Part shown: one piece after another, positions 42,492 through 51,802 of the stretch | Layout of the letters: each line of letters opens with the position of its first letter | Numbering within the stretch: position 1 is the first letter of the stretch | From: Chitinophagaceae bacterium | GTDB lineage: Bacteria > Bacteroidota > Bacteroidia > Chitinophagales > Chitinophagaceae | Assembly: GCA_016713965.1 (NCBI GenBank) | Contig: JADJOC010000009.1 | Span: 1,054,001-1,118,000, forward strand | DNA: 64,000 bases | Direction of reading: 5' to 3' | Position numbers and translations under genes: made by a program | The notes under the pieces: generated by a model | Database searches by the model: none | What the model saw: the letters and a program-made list of their open reading frames with translations, nothing else | Told to the model about the DNA's origin: nothing

Positions 42492-43190
42492 ATGTCAAAC
42501 TATTTAATCATAGGAGCATCTTCAGGAATCGGGAAAAGCCTGGCAGGGCAATTAGCAGCTTCAGGCCACCAGGTATTTGGTACATTTTGCAAAAACAAAG
42601 TTGATTCAGAAAACAATTTAGTTAGCTACAACTACCTGGATGTGCTAGACGAAAATATTTCCCTTGATTTTTTACCAGATTCTATTAATGGGATTATTTA
42701 CTGTCCGGGCAGCATCAATTTAAAACCTTTTCCTAGAATTAGCCCAGCAGATTTTGTAGCAGATTTTAATTTGCAGGTAACAGGGGCAATAAAAATAATT
42801 CAGGCAGTCCTGCCCAAATTAAAAAATGCCGGAAATGCATCTATTATTTTATTCTCTACTGTGGCAGTACAAACCGGTTTGCCTTTTCATACACAAGTTG
42901 CTACTTCAAAAGGCGCCATAGAAGGATTAACAAGGGCTTTAGCCGCCGAGTTTGCACCTGGGATCCGTGTTAATTGTATTGCATTATCTTTAACCGATAC
43001 GCCATTGGCAGCATCACTTTTAAATACTGAGCAAAAAAGAGAAGCCAATGCACAAAGGCATCCGTTAAAAAAAATAGGTGTGCCGCAAGACATTGCAAAC
43101 ATGGCAGAATTTTTAATTTCGGAAAAAGCCGGCTGGATTACAGGACAAATTTTTCATGTAGATGGAGGGATGTCGTCACTTAAAGTATAA
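42492..43190 (+). CDS. Short-chain dehydrogenase/reductase
   Basis: About 232 residues from ATG at 42492 (MSNYLIIGASSGIGKSLAG). NAD(P) site IIGASSGIGKS and later the NAG-type NASIILFSTVAVQTG and catalytic TSKGAIEGLTRALAAEFAP (the usual Tyr of YxxxK appears as T in VATSKGA). The C-terminus has DVDGG-like FHVDGGMSSLKV. Followed 3 nt later by the DUF2867 gene, so likely cotranscribed. Substrate unknown; the missing Tyr is noteworthy. Confidence 0.85.
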   Translation: MSNYLIIGASSGIGKSLAGQLAASGHQVFGTFCKNKVDSENNLVSYNYLDVLDENISLDFLPDSINGIIYCPGSINLKPFPRISPADFVADFNLQVTGAIKIIQAVLPKLKNAGNASIILFSTVAVQTGLPFHTQVATSKGAIEGLTRALAAEFAPGIRVNCIALSLTDTPLAASLLNTEQKREANAQRHPLKKIGVPQDIANMAEFLISEKAGWITGQIFHVDGGMSSLKV

Positions 43191-43193
43191 ACC

Positions 43194-44618
43194 ATGAAAA
43201 TTTTGTTAACAGGCGTTACGGGTTATATTGCACAACGGTTACTACCTGTTTTATTGCAAAATGGGCACCACGTGGTATGCTGCGTAAGAGATAAAAACAG
43301 GTTCAATATAAAAGATTATGCTACAGCAAACTTAACTGTTATTGAAGCCGACTTTTTAGAAAAAGACAGTCTGAAAAATATTCCCAACGACATTGATATA
43401 GCTTATTACCTCATTCATTCCATGTCTACAAGAACAGGCCACTTTGAAGATATGGAGGAAATTTGTGCTACTAACTTTAAAGAAAGAATACAAAACACTA
43501 CTATAAAGCAGGTAATTTATTTAAGCGGTATTGCAAATGTAAAAGATTTATCTAAGCATTTATCCTCAAGAAAAAATGTAGAAAGTATATTGTCTGATTC
43601 TCCCTTTGCTTTAACCACTTTACGGGCAGGCATTATTGTAGGCTCTGGCAGCGCTTCATTTGAAATTATCCGTGATTTGGTAGAGAAACTCCCCATCATG
43701 ATTACACCACGATGGCTAAAAACAAAATGCCAACCCATTGCTATTCGCAATGTTATTGAATTTTTAAATGGAGTAATCGGTAGTGTTGCAACTTATAATA
43801 AAAGTTTTGACATAGGAGGCCCAAATATTCTTAGTTATAAAGAAATGCTATTGCGGTTTGCAAAAATAAGAGGCCTGAAAAGAAAAATATTTATAGTGCC
43901 GGTAATGACACCTAAAATTTCATCCTATTGGTTATATTTTGTTACGTCGACCTCTTTTTCACTGGCAAAAAATTTGGTAGACAGCATGAAAGTGGAAGTG
44001 ATTTGCAAGCCCAATAATTTAGCTGAACTACTTCATATTTCCTTAATCGATTATGACACTTCAATAAAACTGGCATTTGATAAGATTGAGCAAAACCAGG
44101 TATTATCCAGTTGGAAAGATGCACAAACAAGCGGCCTTTTACGAAAAGGTATTTCGAAATTTATTGAAGTACCCGTTAATGGTTGTTTTAAAGATATACG
44201 CAAAAAGCAAGTTGCAAACAGCGAAACTGCATTGAATAAAATCTGGTCAATCGGAGGAAAAACAGGATGGCATTTCGGCAACTGGCTTTGGGAACTTCGG
44301 GGTTTTTTAGATCAGTTGGTAGGTGGTGTGGGTATGCGAAGGGGCAGAAAAAGCAGCACAGAAATATTTCCCGGCGAAGCATTAGATTTTTGGAGAGTGC
44401 TTTTGGCCAACAAAGCAGAAAAAAGATTGTTGCTATATGCCGAAATGAAATTACCCGGAGAAGCCTGGCTGGAGTTTAAAATTGATGAGAACAACCTCTT
44501 AACCCAAACAGCTACCTTCAGGCCATTGGGCGTGTGGGGCAGGTTGTATTGGTATTCCGTTTTTCCTTTTCATGGATTAATTTTTAATGGCATGATAAAA
44601 AAAATTGCAGGCAAATAG
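43194..44618 (+). CDS. NAD(P)-binding protein with DUF2867 domain
   Basis: 474 residues. N-terminal atypical SDR: KILLTGVTGYIAQRLLPVLL, AYYLIHSMST, VIYLSGIAN, TLRAGIIVGSGSASFEII. C-terminal about 170 residues are DUF2867 (IWSIGGKTGWHFGNWLWELRG, PGEAWLEFKID, PLGVWGRLYWY). This two-domain architecture is widely conserved and uncharacterised; a role in lipid or ubiquinone-like metabolism is only a guess. In operon with the SDR upstream. Confidence 0.85.
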   Translation: MKILLTGVTGYIAQRLLPVLLQNGHHVVCCVRDKNRFNIKDYATANLTVIEADFLEKDSLKNIPNDIDIAYYLIHSMSTRTGHFEDMEEICATNFKERIQNTTIKQVIYLSGIANVKDLSKHLSSRKNVESILSDSPFALTTLRAGIIVGSGSASFEIIRDLVEKLPIMITPRWLKTKCQPIAIRNVIEFLNGVIGSVATYNKSFDIGGPNILSYKEMLLRFAKIRGLKRKIFIVPVMTPKISSYWLYFVTSTSFSLAKNLVDSMKVEVICKPNNLAELLHISLIDYDTSIKLAFDKIEQNQVLSSWKDAQTSGLLRKGISKFIEVPVNGCFKDIRKKQVANSETALNKIWSIGGKTGWHFGNWLWELRGFLDQLVGGVGMRRGRKSSTEIFPGEALDFWRVLLANKAEKRLLLYAEMKLPGEAWLEFKIDENNLLTQTATFRPLGVWGRLYWYSVFPFHGLIFNGMIKKIAGK

Positions 44619-44687
44619 TTTCTACCCATCTCTCTTGGATATGAGACAACCTCATTTAAGCATTTTACACGTTTCGAACACATATTG

Positions 44688-44832
44688 CTTCCAGCTTCGT
44701 AAGCCATATGTTTAGTATAATAAAAAATAAGCTTTAATAACACTTCGACTCCGCTCAGTGCTTAATAGCAGTACTGCCGATGAACGGATTGTGACACAAC
44801 AATGATGCTATGAAGAACCAAAGCTGGTATCC
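44688..44832 (+). repeat. Long composite DR1/DR2 repeat
   Basis: Starts as DR1 (CTTCCAGCTTCGTAAGCCAT), then ACTTCGACTCCGCTCAGTG, a palindrome-like word common in Bacteroidota, then DR2 (CTTAATAGCAGTACTG, GATGAACGGA), then the DR1 end (TGTGACACAACAATGATGC, CCAAAGCTGGTATCC). It links the two repeat families in a single copy. Confidence 0.7.
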
Positions 44833-44875
44833 AAATAATTTTTCTACAAAAAAATCCCATCCGCCAATCCCTTAT

Positions 44876-45544
44876 TCACACTATAATTATTAAACGTAAT
44901 CTCGGCACGGCCTTTTTCGCTTTTGTTTTATCTTCTGCTTTCGGCTGTTTGGTGCCATCTTCAAAATCGAAAGTAACGCCTTTGGGAAGTTTGTAATCTT
45001 TGGTGTTAAAAGAAAATATTACTTTATCGGGTAAGCCATACGCTGCAAATTTTCCGTAGCTCATTTCCAGCTCGTAAGTGCCATTATCCCGGGTGGTGGT
45101 TTTAGATTTTTTTATTAAGGCGTTGGCTTCATCAATGTATAATGTAGATAAAACGATATCGCTGTTATCATCTTCGGGCAAGAGTTTTACTACCCTTACT
45201 GCCAGTCCGGCAATTTTATCTACGCCTGCATCCAGCACAGTAAATTTATTGCTTAAAATATTATTCATGTTAATATTTACAGCTCCTTTGGGTATGAAAG
45301 AAAAGCCTTTTTCATTTTTTATCTTTAATTTATTGGGCTTTTTAAAATACACCATTACGTTAGCAATGGGCACTTTTAAAAAAGCTACGTTGGTTTTCAT
45401 TTTTCCTTTGGCTTCGTAATCATTTACCAACTCAATTTTTGCTTTTACTTTTTGTACTAAAGCATTTATGTCCTGTGCGTATATAAAGCTGTTTACAAAA
45501 AGTAATGTTGTCAATATCATCATGCATTTTACTGTCTTTTTCAT
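44876..45544 (-). CDS. LolA-like outer-membrane lipoprotein carrier family protein
   Basis: 222 residues, signal peptide 1-24 (FIYAQ). Half-barrel LolA/DUF-type sequence with KVKAKIELVNDYEAKGKMKT, VMVYFKKPNKLKIKNEKGFS. A one-base change near 44913 turns the end into KKGRAEITFNNYSVNKGLAD with a stop at 44844-44846, the natural C-terminus. Adjacent to the ABC transporter pair (45556-47347), suggesting a role with that exporter. Confidence 0.7.
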   Translation of the reverse strand: MKKTVKCMMILTTLLFVNSFIYAQDINALVQKVKAKIELVNDYEAKGKMKTNVAFLKVPIANVMVYFKKPNKLKIKNEKGFSFIPKGAVNINMNNILSNKFTVLDAGVDKIAGLAVRVVKLLPEDDNSDIVLSTLYIDEANALIKKSKTTTRDNGTYELEMSYGKFAAYGLPDKVIFSFNTKDYKLPKGVTFDFEDGTKQPKAEDKTKAKKAVPRLRLIIIV

Positions 45545-45555
45545 TATAAATTTCT

Positions 45556-46437
45556 TTATGATAAAATATCTCTTTTTCTAAAAACCCAAATAGCTATGCC
45601 TACAAATAAAATAATATGCCCTGTTAATAAAAATATACCTCTTTTAATGGCATGCCAGTTTTCTACAGATCCTGTAATGGTTTGCCCGTCATCATTATAA
45701 TTAATATAGAAAAAACCCTTCCAGCCTACCATGTATGTGGTAAATAACCACGGACGGATAGTTTTATCAAACATGGGTACATTTAAATTGGATAAAATGG
45801 TAAGCACAATCACTATACAAACAGTAGCTACTATGGGGCCTATTGAATTTTCTGCAAATACTGATAATAAAAAAGCCAAAGCAGCCACGGTGGTTAATGC
45901 AAGGATTGCATATCCGAAAGCTGCCAGGTAACGCCAGAATACATCGCCCCTTTCGATAATAGTGGCACCGGTAGATTTTAAAACCATCATATTGTCTGTA
46001 CCAAAAATAAGCATACTGCCAAACAAGGCTAATATGGCCATCCATATTAACAATGCTACCGTAAATAAAAAACAGGCTAAAAACTTTATCAGCATTAATT
46101 GTGTGCGGCTAATGGGTTTGCTTACCAGCAACCGCAATGTGCCCATATTGGCTTCACCGGAAATACTATCGCCTGCAATCAGCGCTACCAAAACCGGTAC
46201 CTGTACCAACAAAGTATTTAACAATAAAAAACAAATAAAATACCCGTTTAAAGCTTTTTCTTTATCAATGATAAATGATTCCTCAATATCCCTGGTAATT
46301 AAATCGATATAACTTTTACCATCTGCCTTTAATGCAAACTGTATTAAAAAAACAATAGCAGCTATTGCAACAAAAGCGATATAAGTCCTGGGCCGCCTGG
46401 AAATTTTAAATAATTCAATTTGCAAAAGCTTCCACAT
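45556..46437 (-). CDS. ABC-2 type transporter permease
   Basis: About 293 residues (MWKLLQIELFKISRRPRTYI) with six membrane segments: one near 20, a large extracytoplasmic loop after it, and five more from 60 on. Contains SGEANMGTLRLLVSKPISR, the ABC-2 permease hallmark. The start overlaps the ATPase gene end by 23 nt, so the two are translationally coupled. Substrate unknown. Confidence 0.88.
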   Translation of the reverse strand: MWKLLQIELFKISRRPRTYIAFVAIAAIVFLIQFALKADGKSYIDLITRDIEESFIIDKEKALNGYFICFLLLNTLLVQVPVLVALIAGDSISGEANMGTLRLLVSKPISRTQLMLIKFLACFLFTVALLIWMAILALFGSMLIFGTDNMMVLKSTGATIIERGDVFWRYLAAFGYAILALTTVAALAFLLSVFAENSIGPIVATVCIVIVLTILSNLNVPMFDKTIRPWLFTTYMVGWKGFFYINYNDDGQTITGSVENWHAIKRGIFLLTGHIILFVGIAIWVFRKRDILS

Positions 46438-47347
46438 GTGCATTAGGATTGGTTAAAGAAATAAAATAATCTTCTAAAGAATGGCGGGGCTGGATGGATA
46501 AGACAGGAATATTCATAGCCACCAGGTCAATGGTTAATTGCGGAATATCACCTTTATTCATTTGTAATAGTAAGAGGCCATTATTTTGTTGTACAAACTC
46601 TGCCCATTTGGACAAAAGCAATTTTCCTTTTGCTTCGTTATTATTAAGTGTTTCTATTTGTACAATTGTTTTGGAAGGGTCTAATAATTCCGATACTACT
46701 CCTTCGGCCATTTTTTTCCCTTTGTGAATAATAAGCATGCGATTTGCTACCAGTTCAATTTCGCTGAGCAAATGGGAAGATATCACAACAGTTTTACCCA
46801 TTTCCCTGCTTAATTTCAATATCAGGTTGCGCATGTCCGCAATACCCTGTGGGTCCAAACCATTGGTTGGTTCATCCAAAATAATTACTTTAGGATTATG
46901 TATCAGTGATATGGCAATGCCCAGGCGCTGCTTCATTCCCTGGCTGAAAGTCCTTACTTTACTATGGGCCCTGTCGGCCAGGTCTACCATTTGCAGCTGG
47001 TTCATTATTAAACTTTTGCTCACCTTTATTTCACTCATTTTAGCAAAAATGGAAAGGTTATCATAAGCGCTTAAATATTTATATAAATCCGGTCTTTCTA
47101 TTACTGCGCCTACCTGGCGTAAAATTTCGTGCCGGTGGTTTTTTAAATTTTTACCAAAAAAATTAATACTTCCGCTCGTAGGCGCAATTAAAGTAAGCAG
47201 CATGCGGATGGAAGTTGATTTCCCGGCACCGTTTTGGCCTAAAAAACCATACACATCTCCTTCGTTTACCGTAAATGAAAGGTTGGAAACAGCGGTTAGC
47301 TCTTTAAAATTTTTACAAAGTTGATTTACCTCGATGATTGGTGCCAT
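46415..47347 (-). CDS. ABC transporter ATP-binding protein, DrrA-like
   Basis: 310 residues from ATG 47347 (MAPIIEVNQL). Walker A GFLGQNGAGKSTSIRML, signature TFSQGMKQRLGIAISLI, Walker B VIILDEPTNGLDPQG, H-loop VISSHLLSEIE. C-terminal extra domain (about 60 residues) typical of drug/lipid exporters. Pairs with the permease downstream. Confidence 0.92.
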   Translation of the reverse strand: MAPIIEVNQLCKNFKELTAVSNLSFTVNEGDVYGFLGQNGAGKSTSIRMLLTLIAPTSGSINFFGKNLKNHRHEILRQVGAVIERPDLYKYLSAYDNLSIFAKMSEIKVSKSLIMNQLQMVDLADRAHSKVRTFSQGMKQRLGIAISLIHNPKVIILDEPTNGLDPQGIADMRNLILKLSREMGKTVVISSHLLSEIELVANRMLIIHKGKKMAEGVVSELLDPSKTIVQIETLNNNEAKGKLLLSKWAEFVQQNNGLLLLQMNKGDIPQLTIDLVAMNIPVLSIQPRHSLEDYFISLTNPNAHVEAFAN

Positions 47348-47446
47348 GCAAATAAATAATGGCAAAGGTAAAGAAGTTTCTGGTTTGAAGTTTAGGGTTT
47401 TTGGAGTTTACACTTAGATAAAAGTATAATAGCAGCACACAAATAA

Positions 47447-47612
47447 TTAAAAATTAAAAATTAAGAATGAAGAATTGGTATAAGACGAATAGTTTGCGAT
47501 AGTAGCAAAACATAATTAAAGCCCAGCAAAGGCATGTACTAGAAGTGAGTGATCCCGCCTTTGGGCGGGACAGGCTACAACGATGATGCTATGAAAAACA
47601 AATGTCGGTAAC
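47447..47612 (+). repeat. AT word repeat plus DR1 copy
   Basis: AAAATTAAAAATTAAGAATG, AAGAATTGG (47447-47478) then DR1 from 47515: TTAAAGCCCAGCAAAGG, CATGTACTAGAAGTGAGTG, hairpin ATCCCGCC / GGCGGGA, then CTACAACGATGATGCTATGA and AAAACAAATGTCGGTAAC. Confidence 0.7.
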
Positions 47613-47638
47613 AAAATAAAGATTAATAATGCGAAGCA

Positions 47639-47929
47639 TTATTCTTTTGGAGCAACATAGGATTGGAGTGCAGATACATACAACTCAAAAGCCTCTACAC
47701 CGTGTGGGGTAATTTTACAAATGGTCTGGGGATAATTATTTTTAAATTGTTTGGTGACTTCTATATACCCGGCATCTTTTAATTTATTGATTTGCACGCT
47801 TAAATTTCCGGCTGTGGCATTTGTTTTTTCTTTTAAAAAAGTAAACTCTGCTTCTTTTACGCTGATAAGAAGACTAATTACGGCTAGCCGTAACTGTGAG
47901 TGCAATATCGGATCCAGGTTTTTAAACAT
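47639..47929 (-). CDS. Small winged-helix regulator (MarR/ArsR-like)
   Basis: 96 residues with LRLAVISLLISVKEAEFTFLK (helix 1-2), NATAGNLSVQINKLKDAGYI (recognition helix) and the wing KQFKNNYPQTICKITPHG. HTH_34 type. Its stop overlaps the next gene's start region, so a regulator-membrane protein pair is likely. Confidence 0.8.
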   Translation of the reverse strand: MFKNLDPILHSQLRLAVISLLISVKEAEFTFLKEKTNATAGNLSVQINKLKDAGYIEVTKQFKNNYPQTICKITPHGVEAFELYVSALQSYVAPKE

Positions 47930-48236
47930 CAGCGACCTTTCTTTTTTGATGTTTATTCCATAAAATCACTCCGGGAATGAGCCACGCAAACAGACCACAT
48001 GCTGCCATTAACAACATATCTGTGGAAAGTGGAGTAAAGACAGATACTATGCTTAATATCCAACAAGTAAGCCCACCGAATATCATTGGGCGAAATTTGA
48101 AAACACCGCCGGTAATAAAAGTAGGTATGCCATACAGCATCATAAATAAGGTAGTGCTGCTATTGGCATGAAATGCGCTGTTGTAAAACGAAAGGACAGA
48201 AATGCAGATACCAAATGCAGACCAGACATACGCCAT
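47922..48236 (-). CDS. Membrane protein, C-terminal part (frameshifted)
   Basis: Three to four helices (MAYVWSAFGICISVLSFYN, LFMMLYGIPTFITGGVF, GGLTCWILSIVSVF). Joined to the piece at 48271-48510 by one extra T in a run (48286-48292), giving QVFFSIREGKNKNFIAHDEQ. It overlaps the regulator by eight nt. No function assigned. Confidence 0.6.
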   Translation of the reverse strand: MAYVWSAFGICISVLSFYNSAFHANSSTTLFMMLYGIPTFITGGVFKFRPMIFGGLTCWILSIVSVFTPLSTDMLLMAACGLFAWLIPGVILWNKHQKRKVADV

Positions 48237-48270
48237 AGTTTGCTCATCATGAGCTATAAAATTTTTATTT

Positions 48271-48510
48271 TTACCTTCCCTTATAGAAAAAAAATACTTG
48301 GGGAATTATTGCTAAGAAAAGCAGGAGCCAGATATCAAAGCCGATATTGAAATTAAACTGCACTTCTGCCCATGTAAATAAACTGCATATGATGATTAAT
48401 ATGCCCCATACAATGGAAGCTGTACCTTTGGTAATATAGCTTTTTTTTGCTTTACTCATCATTTCGGTAATGAGCTTCAGGCTTTCTTTTTCTGAAAAAT
48501 TTTCTTCCAT
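48271..48510 (-). CDS. Membrane protein, N-terminal part (frameshifted)
   Basis: Starts MEENFSEKESLKLITEMMSK at 48510, with two helices (GTASIVWGILIIICSLFTW, FDIWLLLFLAIIPQVFF). The T-run slip ends it early. Together with 47922-48236 it is one six-helix protein, encoded with the winged-helix regulator at 47639-47929. Confidence 0.6.
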   Translation of the reverse strand: MEENFSEKESLKLITEMMSKAKKSYITKGTASIVWGILIIICSLFTWAEVQFNFNIGFDIWLLLFLAIIPQVFFFYKGR

Positions 48511-48572
48511 AAATAATTGATATAATTTATAGTTGCTGTTAATGTGCAAGAGTAGCAGCAACTATAAAATTT

Positions 48573-49214
48573 TTATTTGCAATCCTGCATTATTTTTTCT
48601 GTGATTTCTTTGCCCCAGTTGGGATGAATTTCGCTGGCTGATTTAAAGCCGGCATATTTATCCAATGCAGTTTGCAATACCGGTTTGGCTTTTTCGCATC
48701 CGCCACCAAATTGTTCTGGTGTATATTTTAAACCCTGGCCTTTTAAAAAATACGGACGTGGGTTTGTGGCATCCTGTGCCATTGCCGTTTCAATATTACT
48801 GCTGCTTTCCATGCCATACTCCATCCACCTGGTCATTGGGTCCACCATCATGTGGCAACTGGCAATCATACTTTTAATGCAGGAAATTTCGGAATTGGCA
48901 GGAGATAAAGAGTCTGCTTTGCTGATTAATGCCGTTGCTTTATCGGCTATAGCATCAACTTTGGATTTATCTTTTTCCATAAAGCCGTAGTTTACCTGGC
49001 AAAAAGCTGCATAATAATAAGGAATCCATTGATTTTTTTCTGTTACAGCAATACGTTCAAAATTATTAGCTACGTTTAATAAATCTGCCGGATTTTTAAA
49101 GCTGATATCCATTGCAGCTAAGTTTTTTTTAATTGCTGCTGTATATTTTGCATTTTGTGCAAAAAGTATATTGGTGAAACAAAAGATAATGGCTGATAAG
49201 AATACTTTTTTCAT
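48573..49214 (-). CDS. Exported hypothetical protein, TPR-like
   Basis: 213 residues, signal peptide 1-20 (LFAQN). Helical, with WIPYYYAAFCQVNYGF, DPMTRWMEYGMESS and PRPYFLKGQGLKY; resembles a TPR-like Bacteroidota family. Three cysteine positions remain after the signal peptide. Role unknown; next to the 2TM gene. Confidence 0.6.
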   Translation of the reverse strand: MKKVFLSAIIFCFTNILFAQNAKYTAAIKKNLAAMDISFKNPADLLNVANNFERIAVTEKNQWIPYYYAAFCQVNYGFMEKDKSKVDAIADKATALISKADSLSPANSEISCIKSMIASCHMMVDPMTRWMEYGMESSSNIETAMAQDATNPRPYFLKGQGLKYTPEQFGGGCEKAKPVLQTALDKYAGFKSASEIHPNWGKEITEKIMQDCK

Positions 49215-49226
49215 TTTGATTTATTT

Positions 49227-49523
49227 TTAATTTTTGTTTTTTAATTTATCATACTCTCTTTCTACAGCGTTGGCTTTAGGGGAAATATATGCTCCTGCAT
49301 AATGAAATGCCAAACCGATACCCCACCCTCAGGTTGTCCCTATGGGTCATGGGTAGTGGTGTCTAAATCCTGTATGCTGGTCTGTAGTAAAGTACCATAC
49401 GCACCACAAAAATAAATTGATGATCACATAGGTAACAGCATGTTTTTTAAACCCGGCCCTTTTTTGTGCCAGTTCCCAAAGTACCGGGTCTTTGCCTTCG
49501 GGTGCAGCGGTTGAGTTTGTCAT
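49227..49523 (-). CDS. 2TM domain protein (frameshifted, too short for a simple ORF scan)
   Basis: MTNSTAAPEGKDPVLWELAQ, KRAGFKKHAVTYVIINLFLW, CVWYFTTDQ form the first helix of the 2TM domain (PF13239-like). After about 49350 the frame is shifted; another frame gives WGIGLAFHYAGAYISPKANA, then VEREYDKLKNKN and a stop at 49227-49229. The last segment is the second helix. Conserved in Bacteroidota with histidine-kinase-linked partners; here an isolated small membrane protein. Confidence 0.6.
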
Positions 49524-49540
49524 TTTAATTTTATTTATAA

Positions 49541-51802
49541 TTATAAAGTATTGTTGATGGCATCTTGTGTCCTGTCAATACCAAAGCTGAAAAAACACCC
49601 AATATATACAAAGCGTTTACTGGGGGGCGTGATGGCTTGTTTTTGATTGCCATTGTAAGAATAATTGTAATTGAAAATTTGTTTTTGACCCAATACATTA
49701 TTAACGCTCAATACCCAAACTACAAAAGTCTTTGTATTGGTTTTTCCAATATTAGGCAGATAATTAACGCTACAGCTCATACTATTGTAGTTAATGGTTT
49801 TTCCCTGGTCGGTAATAATATATTTACTTTGGTTATCATCATAAGCTATGCGATAATATGGCCTGCCGGTAGCAAAGTTATAGCTAAGGTTAAATTGTGT
49901 TTTTATGGGTAATATAAAACGCTTAAAAACAAACGCCGCGGTGTGGGCGGTTGCAAAAGAAGGCTGGATGGCGACAGGAAAATTTAAAAAATCCCTTTTG
50001 GTATCCAAGTAAGAATAAGAAACCAAATAATCAACATTTTTAATTGTTTTTTTATCCCGCCAGAATATTTCAAACCCTTTGGCATCGCCATAGCCGTTAT
50101 TATTTGCAGCTACTTCTCTTCCATTGCCATCAGGTGCTGTCTTAAATAAATCATCATATTGTTTATAAAATGCTTCTATCCTGAGGGTATTATTTTTAGA
50201 TACTTTTTGATATTGCGTAATATAATGGGTAGCTTTTGCATAGTTTAAATCAATAGCAGCAGGCAGGTATTTTCTTTCAGGATTTTGATAAAATATTCCA
50301 TAGGCAAATGAAGCCTGGCTGTTATCTTTGAATTTATATGCCACAGAAACACGGGGAGCAATGTTCCATTTGTTTACAATTTGGGAATGCTCTACCCTTG
50401 TACCAATTTTAGCCGCCAGGTCATTGGTTAAATAAATATCTGTTTCTGCAAAGCCTGCTACTAAATTATCCTTAATGGTTTCTTCAAATTTATTTCCATT
50501 GTATAAGGTATACATTGATTTTTCATTACTATAAAAATAATCGCCCCCAAATCTTACCGTGCTGATCCCTATTATTTTTTTTTCCAATACTCCCCTTCCC
50601 TGTGCATAATTGGCTTTGCTGCTTAAGTTAAAATTTTTAAATGCATAAAAAACAGGATTTTCAATTATTTCTTTTTGATTATTGCTGTTTTGCAGCTCAT
50701 TTATGATATCATCTTTGTTAGTACTGTAACTGATGCCGGCATTAAATTTCCATCCTTTTCCTACAATTTCTTTCCAGTTAATATTTTGATAAGTATTAAT
50801 ATTTTGTAAATTAAATACATTTTTTAGTGTTGCAGAATCAATATCAGCACTTTTAAACCCCACCCGGTTGGTACTCATGTAACCATAATATTTAATAAAC
50901 CCACCATTCTTTGTTTTAATCCTGAAATTGGCATCACCTTCATGATATACCGGTACTTTATAAAAATCCTGCTTTTGTTTAATTACATTAAAAGCAAGAG
51001 CTAAGTTGGCATAATTATAAGATACTCCCCAGGATGATTTTTTATTTTTTGCTAGTTTTTGTATGCCGCCGCCGCCGCCGATTACTGAAAGAGACAGATC
51101 TGCCTCAGTTCTTTCGGGTAAATCTTTACTTTCTAAAATTAAAGCAGATGAAAGAGCCTGGCCATATAATGCCGAATATCCGCCTGTGCTAAAAATAGTA
51201 CCCTTAAACAAAAAAGGATTAAACCTTCCCCGTGTGGCAATGCCGGGCATACTGCTGTAAAAAAAATTATTCACCAGGTTACCATCCATATAAATTTTAC
51301 TTTCGGTAGCTGTGCCTCCTCTTACAAATAAGCCTTCGCTTTCACCAACTTGCTGTGTACCCGGCATAGATTTAAAGGCACTGGTAATATCTCCATTGGC
51401 ACTAGCTGTAGTTACAATATCCAATGCATTTAAAACTGCGCCCTTGTTTTTATCGCTTGCTTCAAATGATCCGGCAGATATTACTACCGCACTCATTTCT
51501 GTAATTAACTCTTTCATAGATATATTAAAATTTATTTCACTATTACTTAAATTAATTTTTTGTTCTTCGGAACGGTATCCTACAATAGTAGCTACTATTG
51601 TTTGCTGACCCGTTTCCGTGGTTGTAAATGAAAAATTCCCTGAAGAGTCAGTAGTAGCACCATCATAAGTATCCTTTAATGTAATGCTTACACCTTGAAG
51701 CGGCTTATTTTTGTTATTAATTACTTTGCCTTTAATATTTGTTTGAGCACTTCCTAAATAAGCAGAGAACATATAAAACAACAGTAATGGTAAAAATTTC
51801 AT
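49541..51802 (-). CDS. TonB-dependent receptor
   Basis: 753-residue outer-membrane receptor with signal peptide 1-19 (YLGSAQ), a carboxypeptidase-regulatory-like domain (NIKGKVINNKNKPLQGVSIT, residues 20-105), a plug domain (VVISAGSFEASDK, GLFVRGGTATESKIYMDGNLV), and a long beta-barrel. No SusD partner is next to it, so its ligand (a siderophore, sugar or peptide) cannot be told. Monocistronic. Confidence 0.9.
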   Translation of the reverse strand: MKFLPLLLFYMFSAYLGSAQTNIKGKVINNKNKPLQGVSITLKDTYDGATTDSSGNFSFTTTETGQQTIVATIVGYRSEEQKINLSNSEINFNISMKELITEMSAVVISAGSFEASDKNKGAVLNALDIVTTASANGDITSAFKSMPGTQQVGESEGLFVRGGTATESKIYMDGNLVNNFFYSSMPGIATRGRFNPFLFKGTIFSTGGYSALYGQALSSALILESKDLPERTEADLSLSVIGGGGGIQKLAKNKKSSWGVSYNYANLALAFNVIKQKQDFYKVPVYHEGDANFRIKTKNGGFIKYYGYMSTNRVGFKSADIDSATLKNVFNLQNINTYQNINWKEIVGKGWKFNAGISYSTNKDDIINELQNSNNQKEIIENPVFYAFKNFNLSSKANYAQGRGVLEKKIIGISTVRFGGDYFYSNEKSMYTLYNGNKFEETIKDNLVAGFAETDIYLTNDLAAKIGTRVEHSQIVNKWNIAPRVSVAYKFKDNSQASFAYGIFYQNPERKYLPAAIDLNYAKATHYITQYQKVSKNNTLRIEAFYKQYDDLFKTAPDGNGREVAANNNGYGDAKGFEIFWRDKKTIKNVDYLVSYSYLDTKRDFLNFPVAIQPSFATAHTAAFVFKRFILPIKTQFNLSYNFATGRPYYRIAYDDNQSKYIITDQGKTINYNSMSCSVNYLPNIGKTNTKTFVVWVLSVNNVLGQKQIFNYNYSYNGNQKQAITPPSKRFVYIGCFFSFGIDRTQDAINNTL

